Source: an uncultured Nitrospira sp. (GTDB taxonomy: Bacteria; Nitrospirota; Nitrospiria; Nitrospirales; Nitrospiraceae). Taken from it: a DNA stretch of 48,641 nucleotides. Of this stretch, positions 1 through 7,886 are shown piece after piece. Numbering within the stretch: position 1 is the first letter of the stretch; every line of letters starts with the position of its first letter. A model generated the notes under the pieces. The model was not told the DNA's origin, made no database searches, and saw nothing but the letters and a program-made list of their open reading frames with translations. The translations under genes and the position numbers were made by a program. The DNA lies in NCBI GenBank assembly GCA_902500755.1, contig CABVRV010000018.1:1-48641 (forward strand), read 5' to 3'.

Positions 1-65
1 TCCTGGCCAGTGTGGCCCGATTTTGTCAGCGAACTTCAAAGACAGGACACTAGCGATGGACCACT

Positions 66-377
66 TTAATTATCACGCTGCAAAGTCGTGGTATGACCCT
101 GGTCCGTCACATAGGCTTTCACCATGTCGCCTGGCACCACTTTATCGAGCTTCGTACTCTTGTCGACATGGATCTTATGCACTTTGCCATCGTTATCTTT
201 GATCGCATAATACTCTCCCTCAATATTCATTAAGGTCCCCTCTATCGTATCCTTCGTCAAACGCTCCTTGATAGTGGGACTGGCTTCTTTATCAGCCATG
301 GGATTGTCTGCGTATGTTACGCCTACTCCGGACCCCAGCAATCCCATCATAAGCATCGAGATTAGTCCTGTTTTCAT
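66..377 (-). CDS. small exported protein, unknown function
   Basis: A 103-residue protein with an N-terminal signal peptide: a short basic start, a hydrophobic stretch at about residues 5-20, and a likely cleavage after TYA near residue 23. The mature part is short, charged and beta-rich, ending in a motif like VVPGDMVKAYVTDQG, which suggests a small OB-like or beta-barrel periplasmic fold. The start is well supported: GGAGG lies 7 bases before the ATG. It is transcribed toward the left edge and has no visible operon partner. I do not recognise a named family; similar small periplasmic proteins recur in metal- or stress-related contexts, but nothing here fixes a function. Confidence 0.7.
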   Translation of the reverse strand: MKTGLISMLMMGLLGSGVGVTYADNPMADKEASPTIKERLTKDTIEGTLMNIEGEYYAIKDNDGKVHKIHVDKSTKLDKVVPGDMVKAYVTDQGHTTTLQRDN

Positions 378-792
378 GATGACCTCCGTTAAAGTTTAAA
401 TCATTCTGGCACAAGATCACTCAATCGGGAGCTGGAGAAACCCCTAGGATCCACCGAAGCCCCACGCAGCAGTTAATCACACTGTCCCAGTCTTTCGGCA
501 GAAAGCGTACCGATGGTGAAGCGATCCGGCAGGCTGCAGTTTGGAGTAAAGTCGGAGAGAAATTGCGGGATCAGATTGACAGGACACGCGACGGACGGTG
601 TTTCTGAGATACGAAGCAGCCGACGGCCACAGCGGCCTCACGCTCTATCGCAACACACCTTCATACTTCATAAAAGCTCGGCGACGTCCCTCGGAGAGAA
701 ACACCTGGGTTGGCCATAGATCCAGGGTAAGAAACTGTCCCGCCACCCCCTCCCCTTCCAATCCTGCTGTTAGTGCGCTACAGTTCAGCCAT
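378..792. other. non-coding gap before the tRNA gene
   Basis: About 415 bases between the divergent start of the small exported protein and the tRNA-Arg gene. Short open frames exist on the plus strand, but they lack ribosome sites and recognisable protein character. I see no terminator, repeat or RNA fold that I can support. The promoter of the leftward gene should be here, but I cannot assign it. Confidence 0.4.
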
Positions 793-869
793 GCCCCCGT
801 AGCTCAGTTGGATAGAGCAGCGGTTTCCTAAACCGCGGGTCGTACGTTCAATTCGTATCGGGGGCACCA
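793..869 (+). tRNA. tRNA-Arg (anticodon CCU)
   Basis: A complete 77-base tRNA with encoded CCA. The acceptor stem GCCCCCG pairs with CGGGGGC at 859-865, followed by discriminator A and CCA. The D arm begins TAGCTCAGTTGGATAGAGC. The anticodon stem CGGTT/AACCG encloses the loop TTCCTAA, giving anticodon CCU, which reads AGG (Arg). The T arm is GTACGTTCAATTCGTAT. Its 3' end is duplicated 2.2 kb downstream (3026-3060), the pattern left by elements that integrate into tRNA genes. Confidence 0.95.
835..869 (+). repeat. candidate att core inside the tRNA 3' end
   Basis: These 35 bases of the tRNA-Arg gene (variable region, T arm, acceptor end, CCA) recur in direct orientation at 3026-3060. The first 28 bases are identical and the last 7 contain two mismatches. 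Tyrosine integrases commonly use tRNA 3' ends as attachment sites and rebuild the tRNA at one border, so this copy is a plausible left border. No integrase gene is visible between the copies, so the role is inferred. Confidence 0.55.
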
Positions 870-1090
870 AACCGCACTTGCTCGTACCGTGTGATCTTCA
901 TCGGATTATCGTGCTTGTCGCCCACGGATAGACACCTTGATGGAGTAGTCGTGCTTAGGCACCGTGCGCCCGTCTAGCCATTTTCCGTGGTGACCGCTTA
1001 CAATCCCCGTTCTTGAATCCTCCAAAACAACCAGCAGTGCGAACGATATTGATGTACACTTTCCTTCAACACTCAGTGATGGAGAAATCT

Positions 1091-1399
1091 ATGAACGGTG
1101 GTAAAGGTGGCATCGATCAACATACAATTCTGACCATACAGGAATGTCTCGAAAAGCAATTTGTAGACATCACGTTCAGTCAGACGATCAGACCGACGTT
1201 TGGCTTTCGCCACGGCATCGAGAAGCAGTCGTGGCACGTGGTCTTTAATGAACAGTTTTTAGCTGACCACACGTCTCGCGAGGGGTTGCGGCATTTTATC
1301 GAACACAAGGTGATCCCGAAGGTCCTCAAGAATCCCGGGAAGCGCATTCAGATTTCAAAATGGGGAGACATCACCGTCGAAGAGAAAAACCCTTCGTAG
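1091..1399 (+). CDS. hypothetical protein, 102 aa
   Basis: A 102-residue soluble protein beginning MNGGKGGIDQHTILTIQE. The frame stays open further upstream, but GGAG sits 6 bases before the ATG at 1091, which decides the start. There is no signal peptide or membrane segment. The sequence is mixed alpha/beta with many His and Lys residues (for example RHGIEKQSWHVVF) and ends in a basic tail. I do not recognise a family. It lies alone on the plus strand between the tRNA-Arg gene and a convergent DUF72 remnant, inside the segment bounded by the two tRNA 3' copies, so it may be cargo of a degraded integrated element. Confidence 0.55.
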   Translation: MNGGKGGIDQHTILTIQECLEKQFVDITFSQTIRPTFGFRHGIEKQSWHVVFNEQFLADHTSREGLRHFIEHKVIPKVLKNPGKRIQISKWGDITVEEKNPS

Positions 1400-1452
1400 T
1401 TTTCCGCGGAGGGACAGAGAGAGCTCAAACTTGACGAGTGGTCACTGCTCAC

Positions 1453-1675
1453 CCCCTGCAGCGCCTTCATCAGGGCTTGAATCGTCAACGGCGCATTTCC
1501 TTCTGAGCGATTGTTGACGAGGACGCAGGCTCGCCGATTCTCAGCCACCACCTTCTGCACAAGCTCCACTGCCTCTCCCTGCATGTCAGGCAACTTTCCT
1601 ACGATCTCGTTATATGCACCGACATCCCCTCGCACATCGAAGGCCGGCTCGATGTTAGCCGAGAGGTGGTGACGC
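1453..1675 (-). pseudogene. C-terminal remnant of a DUF72 (YecE-like) gene
   Basis: On the minus strand this stretch reads SANIEPAFDVRGDVGAYNEI, continues with VVAENRRACVLVNNRSEGNA, and ends PLTIQALMKAL. This is the typical end of DUF72/YecE proteins, whose last strand carries a V-x-V/F-N-N-x-x-E/H-G-x-A-P motif followed by a short helix. The rest of the family (about 250 residues in full) is missing, and the upstream sequence is instead the tail of the response regulator at 1655-2122 in another frame. The segment is therefore a truncated fragment joined to an unrelated gene. Family assignment is from memory of the motif. Confidence 0.6.
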
Positions 1676-2122
1676 CCCCTCGTGGGTTCCGGAGCTCCTC
1701 GGTGGAACCGTGGCGTCCTGAGCAACCATTGTCGGTGCGCATGCTTCCCACTCTCGAGGCGCCTGCTGCAATTCAGACTGAACCACCTGGAGCAGGGCCT
1801 GGAGGTCCAGCGGTTTGGGAAGGGTCCGTCGAGCCCCGATGAGCCTGGCCTGCTGGAGCTCATCGCCGGAGAGCCCGCTCATGGCGATGACCCTCACGTC
1901 CACGCACAAGCGGGTCAACTCCACAATGACCTCGATGCCGTTCATCTCTGGCATCTCCAGATCTGTGATGACCAGATCCACGGGGTGCGCACGGAACCGT
2001 TCAAGACCTTCTCGGCCATTAGCGGCCTCCCAGACCTGGTACCCAGCATCCTCAAGAACCCGGGCAAGCAGCGCGCGCACGGCAGCATGATCCTCAATGA
2101 TTAGAATCGTGGCGGGCTTCAT
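1655..2122 (-). CDS. single-domain response regulator (CheY-like)
   Basis: A 155-residue protein whose first 125 residues form a receiver domain. The acidic pair is E10-D11, the phosphoacceptor is D54 (TDLEMPEMNG), the switch Ser is in AMSG, and the conserved Lys is in LPKP. It starts at an ATG with AGGGG five bases upstream. No output domain follows. The last 25-30 residues (about DATVPPRSSGTHEGASPPLG) look like read-through into foreign DNA, because the same bases in another frame lead into the DUF72 remnant. The natural C-terminus has probably been lost. No histidine kinase lies next to it, so its partner is unknown. Confidence 0.8.
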   Translation of the reverse strand: MKPATILIIEDHAAVRALLARVLEDAGYQVWEAANGREGLERFRAHPVDLVITDLEMPEMNGIEVIVELTRLCVDVRVIAMSGLSGDELQQARLIGARRTLPKPLDLQALLQVVQSELQQAPREWEACAPTMVAQDATVPPRSSGTHEGASPPLG

Positions 2123-2484
2123 CGTACCCCTTTCTCACTCCGGCGGTCTCTCTCTGACTCCGGTCGGACGTGGGTCTCCCCCCATTCGATGATCCATCGT
2201 ACCTGTGCAAACCGTCTCAGAGAGTCTGATCGTCGCTCGATCCGAATGAAATACGTCCAAAGGGGGATAGCCGAGGAATAGACGATTCCAACACAGGACC
2301 GCCACCGCCAACCCGGTTCAATGAACGATTCGTGAGACGCATCAGGCCAGCTGAGCAGATGCCGCGGGAGCTGCCCGGGGACCTGGAACAGTCCCACTGG
2401 TGATTCGGACAATGCGCAAGACACGACAGGCCGAGAAAAGAATCCTTAACCGATGACCTCTTGAGAAACACGCAGGTGTCGTGC
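2123..2484. other. gap without a supported gene
   Basis: About 360 bases between the response regulator start and the end of the membrane protein gene. Two overlapping minus-strand frames of 101 and 118 codons pass through, but they are rich in Arg, Ser and Trp with no recognisable fold and no ribosome site, so I treat them as chance. I see no repeat or terminator. The regulator's promoter should lie near 2130-2200. Confidence 0.35.
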
Positions 2485-2919
2485 CTACGGGTTCCGTCGT
2501 GTCTGAGACATGGGGTGAACATGGTTCGGATCAGAAGACCGGGCTGGTGGTTCAAGTTCGTTGAGGCGAACACACAGCAAAAGCCGACCGAGGATCATGG
2601 TGGCCGCGATGAAGCCAATGCTGTTCAGCCACCCGGCGAAAGACTGTGTTCCCGCGATCACGCTGCTCACGTTGAACAACCAGAGTCCCAGACCCAGCGC
2701 CACAACATACGCGGGGTGCATGGTTTCCGTCAGATGCAAGGCAATTGCCACACCAATTGACCCTGCCAGCAGAGCGAGGAGGAGGAATAACCCAGGATCA
2801 GTCTGAGGCGTAATCCCACTGGCGGCAAATACGACACCGGCGATAAAGGTGATGCCATACACCATCACGACCCCGCGCACGAGAGCTCGCCATGGAAAAG
2901 ACTGAAGGCTATCAGACAT
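2485..2919 (-). CDS. small integral membrane protein, unknown
   Basis: A 144-residue protein with about four hydrophobic helices (roughly residues 13-33, 42-62, 67-87 and 93-113), followed by a polar 30-residue tail that is probably cytoplasmic. The helices contain small-residue runs such as GITFIAGVVFAASG and LLLALLAGSIGVAIAL. No convincing ribosome site precedes the ATG, so the start is provisional; a downstream Met at residue 19 (MVYG) is possible. I do not recognise a family. It is the last gene before the tRNA fragment at 3026 and so belongs to the candidate integrated segment. Confidence 0.55.
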   Translation of the reverse strand: MSDSLQSFPWRALVRGVVMVYGITFIAGVVFAASGITPQTDPGLFLLLALLAGSIGVAIALHLTETMHPAYVVALGLGLWLFNVSSVIAGTQSFAGWLNSIGFIAATMILGRLLLCVRLNELEPPARSSDPNHVHPMSQTRRNP

Positions 2920-3025
2920 ACGGCGCAGAGTACGAGCCTCATCGCGACTTTTCCCATCCTACAAAAGCCGGGTTATCAGACAGACGGAGGCTCTGGGTAG
3001 GGCGACCAGTAAGCGTTCCGATACT

Positions 3026-3060
3026 GCGGGTCGTACGTTCAATTCGTATCGGGAGCGCCA
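3026..3060 (+). repeat. tRNA-Arg 3' fragment (candidate right att site)
   Basis: Direct repeat of bases 835-869 of the tRNA-Arg gene: 28 identical bases, then AGCGCCA in place of GGCACCA. Upstream of 3026 the similarity to the tRNA decays quickly (GCGTTCCGATACT against GCGGTTTCCTAAACC), and no cloverleaf can be folded, so this is not a working tRNA. It marks the far border of a 2.2-kb segment. It could be an attachment-site duplication or the remains of a tandem tRNA gene. Confidence 0.6.
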
Positions 3061-3273
3061 ACCCGCAGATAAACTGCTCGGCATCCATCTCACCTTAGAA
3101 CGTAGACTTTGTAAGGTTTCAGCGTGGCCACAGACTACTGCCCATGTACCCGGATGAAAAAGATGCTCTCCTCACGCTGGAGCAGGAATGAGAGGAACTC
3201 TCAGACACCCGGTAGACGCAAACAAAGAAACATCGCAATCACGAATACCCCATTAACCCAAAGGAGAGCAACC

Positions 3274-3771
3274 ATGATGCCGACGACAATCAACAAGGAA
3301 TCACAGAAGAGAAGTGACGTACTAGGCGTTTCCCTGGCGACGGCGCTGGGGCTGGCCTTCGCCGTGCCGAGTTACGCGGCGGACTTGCCGGCCTCGGTCG
3401 CTGGAAAGGCCTCGGACGGCTTAGTCACACTTGCCACCACAGGCAATCCCGATCCCTTGCACGCTGAGCTTGGAGGCACGGTGGTTTCTTCTGAAGATCT
3501 GCAGAAAAAGGCCACCGCCCTGATGAAGCTGAACCAGATGGAGCATTTGGCACCTAAGGCCCTCATCACACCGAATGGTGACGTGTACGCCATGGTCTCG
3601 CCCACGCTAACCAAGGACAACTTTATTTTTGCCGATAGCCAAGGAAACGTGCTGCGAGTGGACGTCGGCGACTCAGAGGGGCATCGCATGCCATTTGTCG
3701 TTGAGAATATTGTGAAGGATGGCGGAACTCCTTGGTATGTCGAGTTCTGGCGTTGGATTACCGGTCAATAA
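3274..3771 (+). CDS. secreted protein, unknown function
   Basis: A 165-residue protein. The frame is open further upstream, but AAGGAG lies seven bases before the ATG at 3274, and only this start gives a proper signal peptide: basic KRSD, hydrophobic GVSLATALGLAFAVP, and cleavage after SYA near residue 35. The mature domain contains DGLVTLATTGNPDPLHAELG and ends in WYVEFWRWITGQ, an aromatic tail that might contact a membrane. I do not recognise a family. It is followed 49 bases later by the FG-GAP lipoprotein gene on the same strand, so the two may be co-transcribed. Confidence 0.65.
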   Translation: MMPTTINKESQKRSDVLGVSLATALGLAFAVPSYAADLPASVAGKASDGLVTLATTGNPDPLHAELGGTVVSSEDLQKKATALMKLNQMEHLAPKALITPNGDVYAMVSPTLTKDNFIFADSQGNVLRVDVGDSEGHRMPFVVENIVKDGGTPWYVEFWRWITGQ

Positions 3772-3820
3772 ATCTTGAACCGAACAAGCTCGTATGTACC
3801 GCCCGCTTGAGGTGAATGAA

Positions 3821-5395
3821 ATGGGAGCCAGCTCAATGTCCATCTATCCCGAGTTCCGTAGCATGATCAGCCTGGTTGTCTGTCTGTTGCTGCTCAGTGG
3901 GTGTGCCTCACGGTCCGGCAACCTTCCTGTGTCGGTACCGTTTACCCAGGTTCCTACCGACTTTACGCATGTATGGACGAAGGGCACCCATCCCTTCACC
4001 GGAGCTTCGGTCATCGATATCGATGGCGACGGACAGTTCGAGATCTTTGTCGGTGGCGGGGAAGGACAGCACGACGCATTATTGAGCTATCTCAATGGTC
4101 GCCTGGTGAATATCGGAACCGGTACCGGCCTCTCGAATACCAGCGCAACCTACGGAAGCACGGCGATCGATATGGATGCCGACGGAGACACCGACTTGAT
4201 CGTCGCACGGGAAAGCGGCGTCTATCTCTATCTCAATGACGGGGGGCGGTTTCAGGAAAGAACGATCCCCGTCAAGCTTCCTGTGGATTCGGTACCGTTT
4301 AGTGTCGCGGTCTCGGATATCGACCATGATGGGGACGCTGACCTGTATGTCAGCGTGTTCGTGAATGCCAACTCGTTCAGAAGCGCGACGTTTAATGATC
4401 CGATGCATGCCAAGCCGAATCGCATGTTGCTGAACAACGGTGACCTGACATTTGTGGACATCACCGAATCGTCAGGCACTGCCAGCAAACAGAACACCTT
4501 CCTATCCGTCTTTGTCGACCTGGACTCCGACGGATGGCAAGATCTGGTAGTTTCCCAGAACACCGGGGCGGTCGAGGTATTCCGCAACATGAAAGATCGT
4601 ACGTTCCAGGCCATCGCCACGAAATCAGAGTTCGGTTTTTGGATGGGCTTGGCGGTCGGCGATATCGATAATGATGGCGATCAAGATCTGTTTTTCACGA
4701 ACGTCGGAGGATCAATCCCCCTCTTCCTGACGTCGGGCGATCTACAGAACGGACAGCGCCACACCCACGAATGGATGCTGTGGCGGAACGATGGCTCCTT
4801 TCGCTTTACTGATGTGACCCATGAGTACCGATTAACTGGTGAAGGGTTTGCGTGGGGTGCCGTGTTCGAGGACCTCAACCTGGACGGGCAGCTCGATTTG
4901 TTTGTAGCCCAGAATTACATCAAATGGCCGATCCATAAATTGTTCAAACTCTCAGGACGTACGTATCTGCGATCTAACGAGAACGGCGCAGAGGCGTTTC
5001 ACCACAGTCCCGGCCTGGGAATGCAGAACAACTACTTCGGCCAGTCGCCGTTGATCGTCGATCTTGATGGCGATGGCAGACAAGATCTCCTCTGGATCAA
5101 TATGGACGGCCCGGTGCGAGCCTTTCTGAACACCTCTCGTGGAAACTTCATCACATTAGTCGTCCCAGACACCGTCTCTGCTCTTGGAACCCGCATCAAC
5201 ATCGAGACCGATAGCGGTAAAAGTTATACCCGCGCTGTCACTGGAACCGTGGGCATGCTGACCGATCAAACCCCAGAATTGAGCTTCGGGCTGGGCGACC
5301 TTGACCAAGTCCGGCGCGTGGTCATTCAGCGCCCGAATGGACAGACAGAAATCATTTCCTCCCCACGCATCAACACAAAGACCCTGCTTAATTAA
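3821..5395 (+). CDS. FG-GAP/VCBS-repeat lipoprotein with ASPIC/UnbV end
   Basis: A predicted outer-membrane or surface lipoprotein of 524 residues. GAGGTG upstream favours the ATG at 3821 over one nine codons earlier. The signal peptide ends in the lipobox LLSGC. The body carries at least seven Asp-rich calcium loops (DIDGDGQFE, DMDADGDTD, DIDHDGDAD, DLDSDGWQD, DIDNDGDQD, DLNLDGQLD, DLDGDGRQD), typical of FG-GAP/VCBS beta-propeller repeats as in integrin alpha chains. The last 75 residues (ALGTRINIETDSGKSYTR ... ELSFGLGDLDQVRRVVIQRP) match the ASPIC/UnbV pattern that follows such propellers. Likely role: extracellular binding or adhesion. The substrate is unknown. Confidence 0.85.
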   Translation: MGASSMSIYPEFRSMISLVVCLLLLSGCASRSGNLPVSVPFTQVPTDFTHVWTKGTHPFTGASVIDIDGDGQFEIFVGGGEGQHDALLSYLNGRLVNIGTGTGLSNTSATYGSTAIDMDADGDTDLIVARESGVYLYLNDGGRFQERTIPVKLPVDSVPFSVAVSDIDHDGDADLYVSVFVNANSFRSATFNDPMHAKPNRMLLNNGDLTFVDITESSGTASKQNTFLSVFVDLDSDGWQDLVVSQNTGAVEVFRNMKDRTFQAIATKSEFGFWMGLAVGDIDNDGDQDLFFTNVGGSIPLFLTSGDLQNGQRHTHEWMLWRNDGSFRFTDVTHEYRLTGEGFAWGAVFEDLNLDGQLDLFVAQNYIKWPIHKLFKLSGRTYLRSNENGAEAFHHSPGLGMQNNYFGQSPLIVDLDGDGRQDLLWINMDGPVRAFLNTSRGNFITLVVPDTVSALGTRINIETDSGKSYTRAVTGTVGMLTDQTPELSFGLGDLDQVRRVVIQRPNGQTEIISSPRINTKTLLN

Positions 5396-5546
5396 TCAGC
5401 AACGAACCTTGACCCGAAATCAATGGCGCTCATCTTGCTCGTCCTATCGTGGCTATGACGTTTCTCAACCGACTACCCAATCCGTCAAAACCCGCTGTTT
5501 TCTTGCCAGGTGTCCGCCCCTCAGTTAGACTTTTTTTCACACAGCC

Positions 5547-6983
5547 ATGGCACGAGCGCGCGCGGCGGAACAACAACGGTCCCGATCGAAAACTACTCTC
5601 ATCGAAGAGATCACGCTTGGCATTACGAAATTTCAGGAGGTGGTGGCTGCGATCAGTGACATCGGCCAAGAAGGATTTCCCTATCGTGATGCGGCGCAGA
5701 GCAAGGCCGAGCTGCGGTTTCGCGAATGTCTGCGACACACGTTCGGCGAGCGTTCTCAGGAATTCCAAACGTACCGGAACTTCAAAATTCGGACGGCAGA
5801 CAAAGCGGAAATCACGCAGAGCCTTACTGTCATTAAAGGCCTGATACACGCCCTGGAGGACAAGAAGCTTGAACTCCAAGGGTTGAAACCCCCTCCAAAG
5901 GCCGAGCCACCGCCAGAGGCCGGCCCCAGCAACACCGCCCGACTGGTGCTGGTCTCATCGGTGACACCAACCACCGTAACCACACAAGCAACTTCGCCGA
6001 TGACCGTCGCTATGGCCATACCGACCAATGTGGGGCCATCGAGTGCCCCGGCCACACCCATGCCTGAAACACAACCAGCTCCCCCAACTCCGTTCATTCC
6101 AACTCCAATACTGACTCCCGCAGGGAATCCAGCTCCGATTCAGGCGCTACCCCCGACACCCACACCGGTTCCTGTTCCGGCTCCAACCCCCATACCGATG
6201 CCAACGGCCCCTTCTGCTCCTCCAATCATCGCCTCACCCCCTCCCCCTCCTCCCATGCCGGCATCAACCCCGGCTCTCCAGCCGACACCCTCGACACCTA
6301 TTAAGCCAGTGGAAAGCGCACAAGCACAACCCATTCCAATGCCGGCTCCAGCTGCCCCTGCTATGCCAACTCAACCAAACGTCAATTTCTCAGCCCCTGC
6401 AGGAACAAACCTCTCGACGCCCTCAGAAGCCTCTGATTCTATCGCGTTCACTCTGCAAGACTCATCGTCGGTCAAGCCTTCGACCGGTCCAAGCCTTACG
6501 CGGGCGATTGAAACCGTGCTGGATCAGGATCCGCTCCAGCTCATTCGAAAAGTCTGCCTACGTCTCCATTCCGTCGCCCGCCAACTCCGGCTGCGACGGG
6601 ACTATCGTCCGACACTCGAGATCGACGATGACTATGACCTCCAGGATCTGCTGTGCGCATTGCTGAAAGTGGAGTTTGACGAAGTCGCAACCGAAGAATG
6701 GACCCCGCCCTACACAGAGGGCACACCACGAACTATGCTCCTCATAAACAGAGACCAGATCGCCGTCGTTGCAAAGAAGACCAGATCCGGATTGACGGCA
6801 AAGGAACTCGCCGATCAGGTGACGGCAGACTCTGCGTATTACAGAGCGCAGGGACGAGGCTCGACCTTGTTTTGTTTCATGTACGACCCAGAGGGTCGCA
6901 TCGGAAGCCCGAAGCGACTGGAAACAACCTTAACCAGCGTCAGTGAGCACTGTCGGGTCGAAGTGCTTGTTGCGCCAAAGTGA
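5547..6983 (+). CDS. proline-rich protein with degenerate PD-(D/E)XK-like domain
   Basis: 478 residues in three parts. Residues 1-115 form a charged helical domain (LIEEITLGITKFQEVVAAIS). Residues 116-310 are a low-complexity linker of Pro, Ala and Thr with PPPPPP runs. Residues 325-478 resemble a restriction-endonuclease-like domain found at the C-terminus of many predicted defence proteins (DDDYDLQDLLCALLKVEFDE, EEWTPPYTEGTPR, KKTRSGLTAKELADQVTADS, CFMYDPEGRIGSPKRLE). In that family, as I recall it, the active site reads S-R-x-D-F-L-L ... V-E-x-K-K-T-R. Here the positions are PRTMLLI and VVAKKTR, so both acidic residues are replaced and catalysis is unlikely. No signal peptide, so cytoplasmic. 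No clear ribosome site before the ATG. Confidence 0.7.
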   Translation: MARARAAEQQRSRSKTTLIEEITLGITKFQEVVAAISDIGQEGFPYRDAAQSKAELRFRECLRHTFGERSQEFQTYRNFKIRTADKAEITQSLTVIKGLIHALEDKKLELQGLKPPPKAEPPPEAGPSNTARLVLVSSVTPTTVTTQATSPMTVAMAIPTNVGPSSAPATPMPETQPAPPTPFIPTPILTPAGNPAPIQALPPTPTPVPVPAPTPIPMPTAPSAPPIIASPPPPPPMPASTPALQPTPSTPIKPVESAQAQPIPMPAPAAPAMPTQPNVNFSAPAGTNLSTPSEASDSIAFTLQDSSSVKPSTGPSLTRAIETVLDQDPLQLIRKVCLRLHSVARQLRLRRDYRPTLEIDDDYDLQDLLCALLKVEFDEVATEEWTPPYTEGTPRTMLLINRDQIAVVAKKTRSGLTAKELADQVTADSAYYRAQGRGSTLFCFMYDPEGRIGSPKRLETTLTSVSEHCRVEVLVAPK

Positions 6984-6987
6984 GACC

Positions 6988-7404
6988 ATGGCAAAACCAC
7001 ACTTAAAATCGATTCCCTCCGGCTCCGCTACATCGAAGCCCATGAAGCTGAAACCCGTGTTGACAGGGCAGACTGACTTTGCTATAAAGCAGCCCACTTC
7101 CGGGACGATCCCGTACACGATTCACGGCCCAGCTCCCGGAGATAGCGGCATGTCGGATCGGGCGTATGTGCTGATTAACGTGCTCCCTGGGCAAACGTCG
7201 GCAGTTGCTAAAGCGCTCGCGGAAATTAAAGAGATCAAAACGATCGATCCTTGTTGGGGCAAGCCTGATATCATCGCTATCGCAGATATTCCAGATCAGG
7301 ACGCCTTGACCCAATTGGTTTTGAGCCGTATTCATCGTATTGAAGGAGTCACGCATACTGATACCCATCTTGTTTATCGTCTGAAGGAGGCCAGAACAAA
7401 ATGA
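6988..7404 (+). CDS. stand-alone Lrp/AsnC ligand-binding domain protein
   Basis: 138 residues. The start four bases after the previous stop (ATGGCAAAACC) is preferred. After a basic linker of about 50 residues comes a compact alpha/beta domain (YVLINVLPGQTSAVAKALAE, IDPCWGKPDIIAIADIPDQD, LVLSRIHRIEGV, THTDTHLVYRL). This is the pattern of the RAM/AsnC_trans_reg effector domain, which forms dimers and binds amino acids. There is no helix-turn-helix, so it is not a full Lrp regulator; single-domain versions may sense ligand or act as partner subunits. It is coupled by an ATGA overlap to the following lipoprotein gene. Confidence 0.75.
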   Translation: MAKPHLKSIPSGSATSKPMKLKPVLTGQTDFAIKQPTSGTIPYTIHGPAPGDSGMSDRAYVLINVLPGQTSAVAKALAEIKEIKTIDPCWGKPDIIAIADIPDQDALTQLVLSRIHRIEGVTHTDTHLVYRLKEARTK

Positions 7405-7886
7405 TCCGAAAGGACTATCTTGCCATTGTTGCCCTTACCGCCTTTACCTTTGGATGTAGCAGTGTTCAGCATCCTGCCCAACCGGATGTCGTCGACGTGA
7501 CGTTGCCCGCACCTGCTGATCAGGTAAGAGCTGCGGTGTCAAAAGTCTTGAAAGACGACAACTATGATGTGGACTGGAAAGACGGAGCCCAGCTTAATAC
7601 AGGCTACAGGGGTGAACAACCCAGTATCTGGGACTGGCTCGTGAGAGGGCGGCTTGGCGTCGTCCGAAGCCGAGCGGAAGCTTCCGTCACTCCAGAAACA
7701 GACCAGACCACCAGACTACGCTTGCAAGTATCGTCGGAGGGTAAACGTTCCATGTTTGACAGCTGGGTTCCAACCGAGCCCCAGGTTCCTCAAAGTGCTG
7801 AAAATAAGCTTCGCTTGATCAAGAACGAGCTGAAAATCGTCCCCAGTACCTACACGACAGAAACGTTTTACGGAGCAAAGTACTAG
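7401..7886 (+). CDS. lipoprotein, unknown function
   Basis: A 161-residue protein whose start overlaps the preceding stop (ATGA), so translation is coupled to the AsnC-like gene. The N-terminus MIRKDYLAIVALTAFTFGCS is a signal peptide with Cys19 as probable lipidation site; the lipobox TFGC is not ideal. The mature part begins VTLPAPADQVRAAVSKVLKD, which resembles the alpha/beta layout of small envelope lipoproteins, and contains YRGEQPSIWDWLVRGRLGVV. I do not recognise a specific family. Its 3' end overlaps by four bases the end of the convergent response regulator gene. Confidence 0.65.
   Translation: MIRKDYLAIVALTAFTFGCSSVQHPAQPDVVDVTLPAPADQVRAAVSKVLKDDNYDVDWKDGAQLNTGYRGEQPSIWDWLVRGRLGVVRSRAEASVTPETDQTTRLRLQVSSEGKRSMFDSWVPTEPQVPQSAENKLRLIKNELKIVPSTYTTETFYGAKY

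Noticed and set aside
2119-2573. Two overlapping minus-strand frames of 101 and 118 codons
   Set aside because: No ribosome site, mixed low-information sequence, mutually overlapping in different frames.
3000-3060. Second functional tRNA gene
   Set aside because: Only the T arm and 3' end are preserved; no D arm, anticodon stem or pairing 5' acceptor strand can be found upstream.
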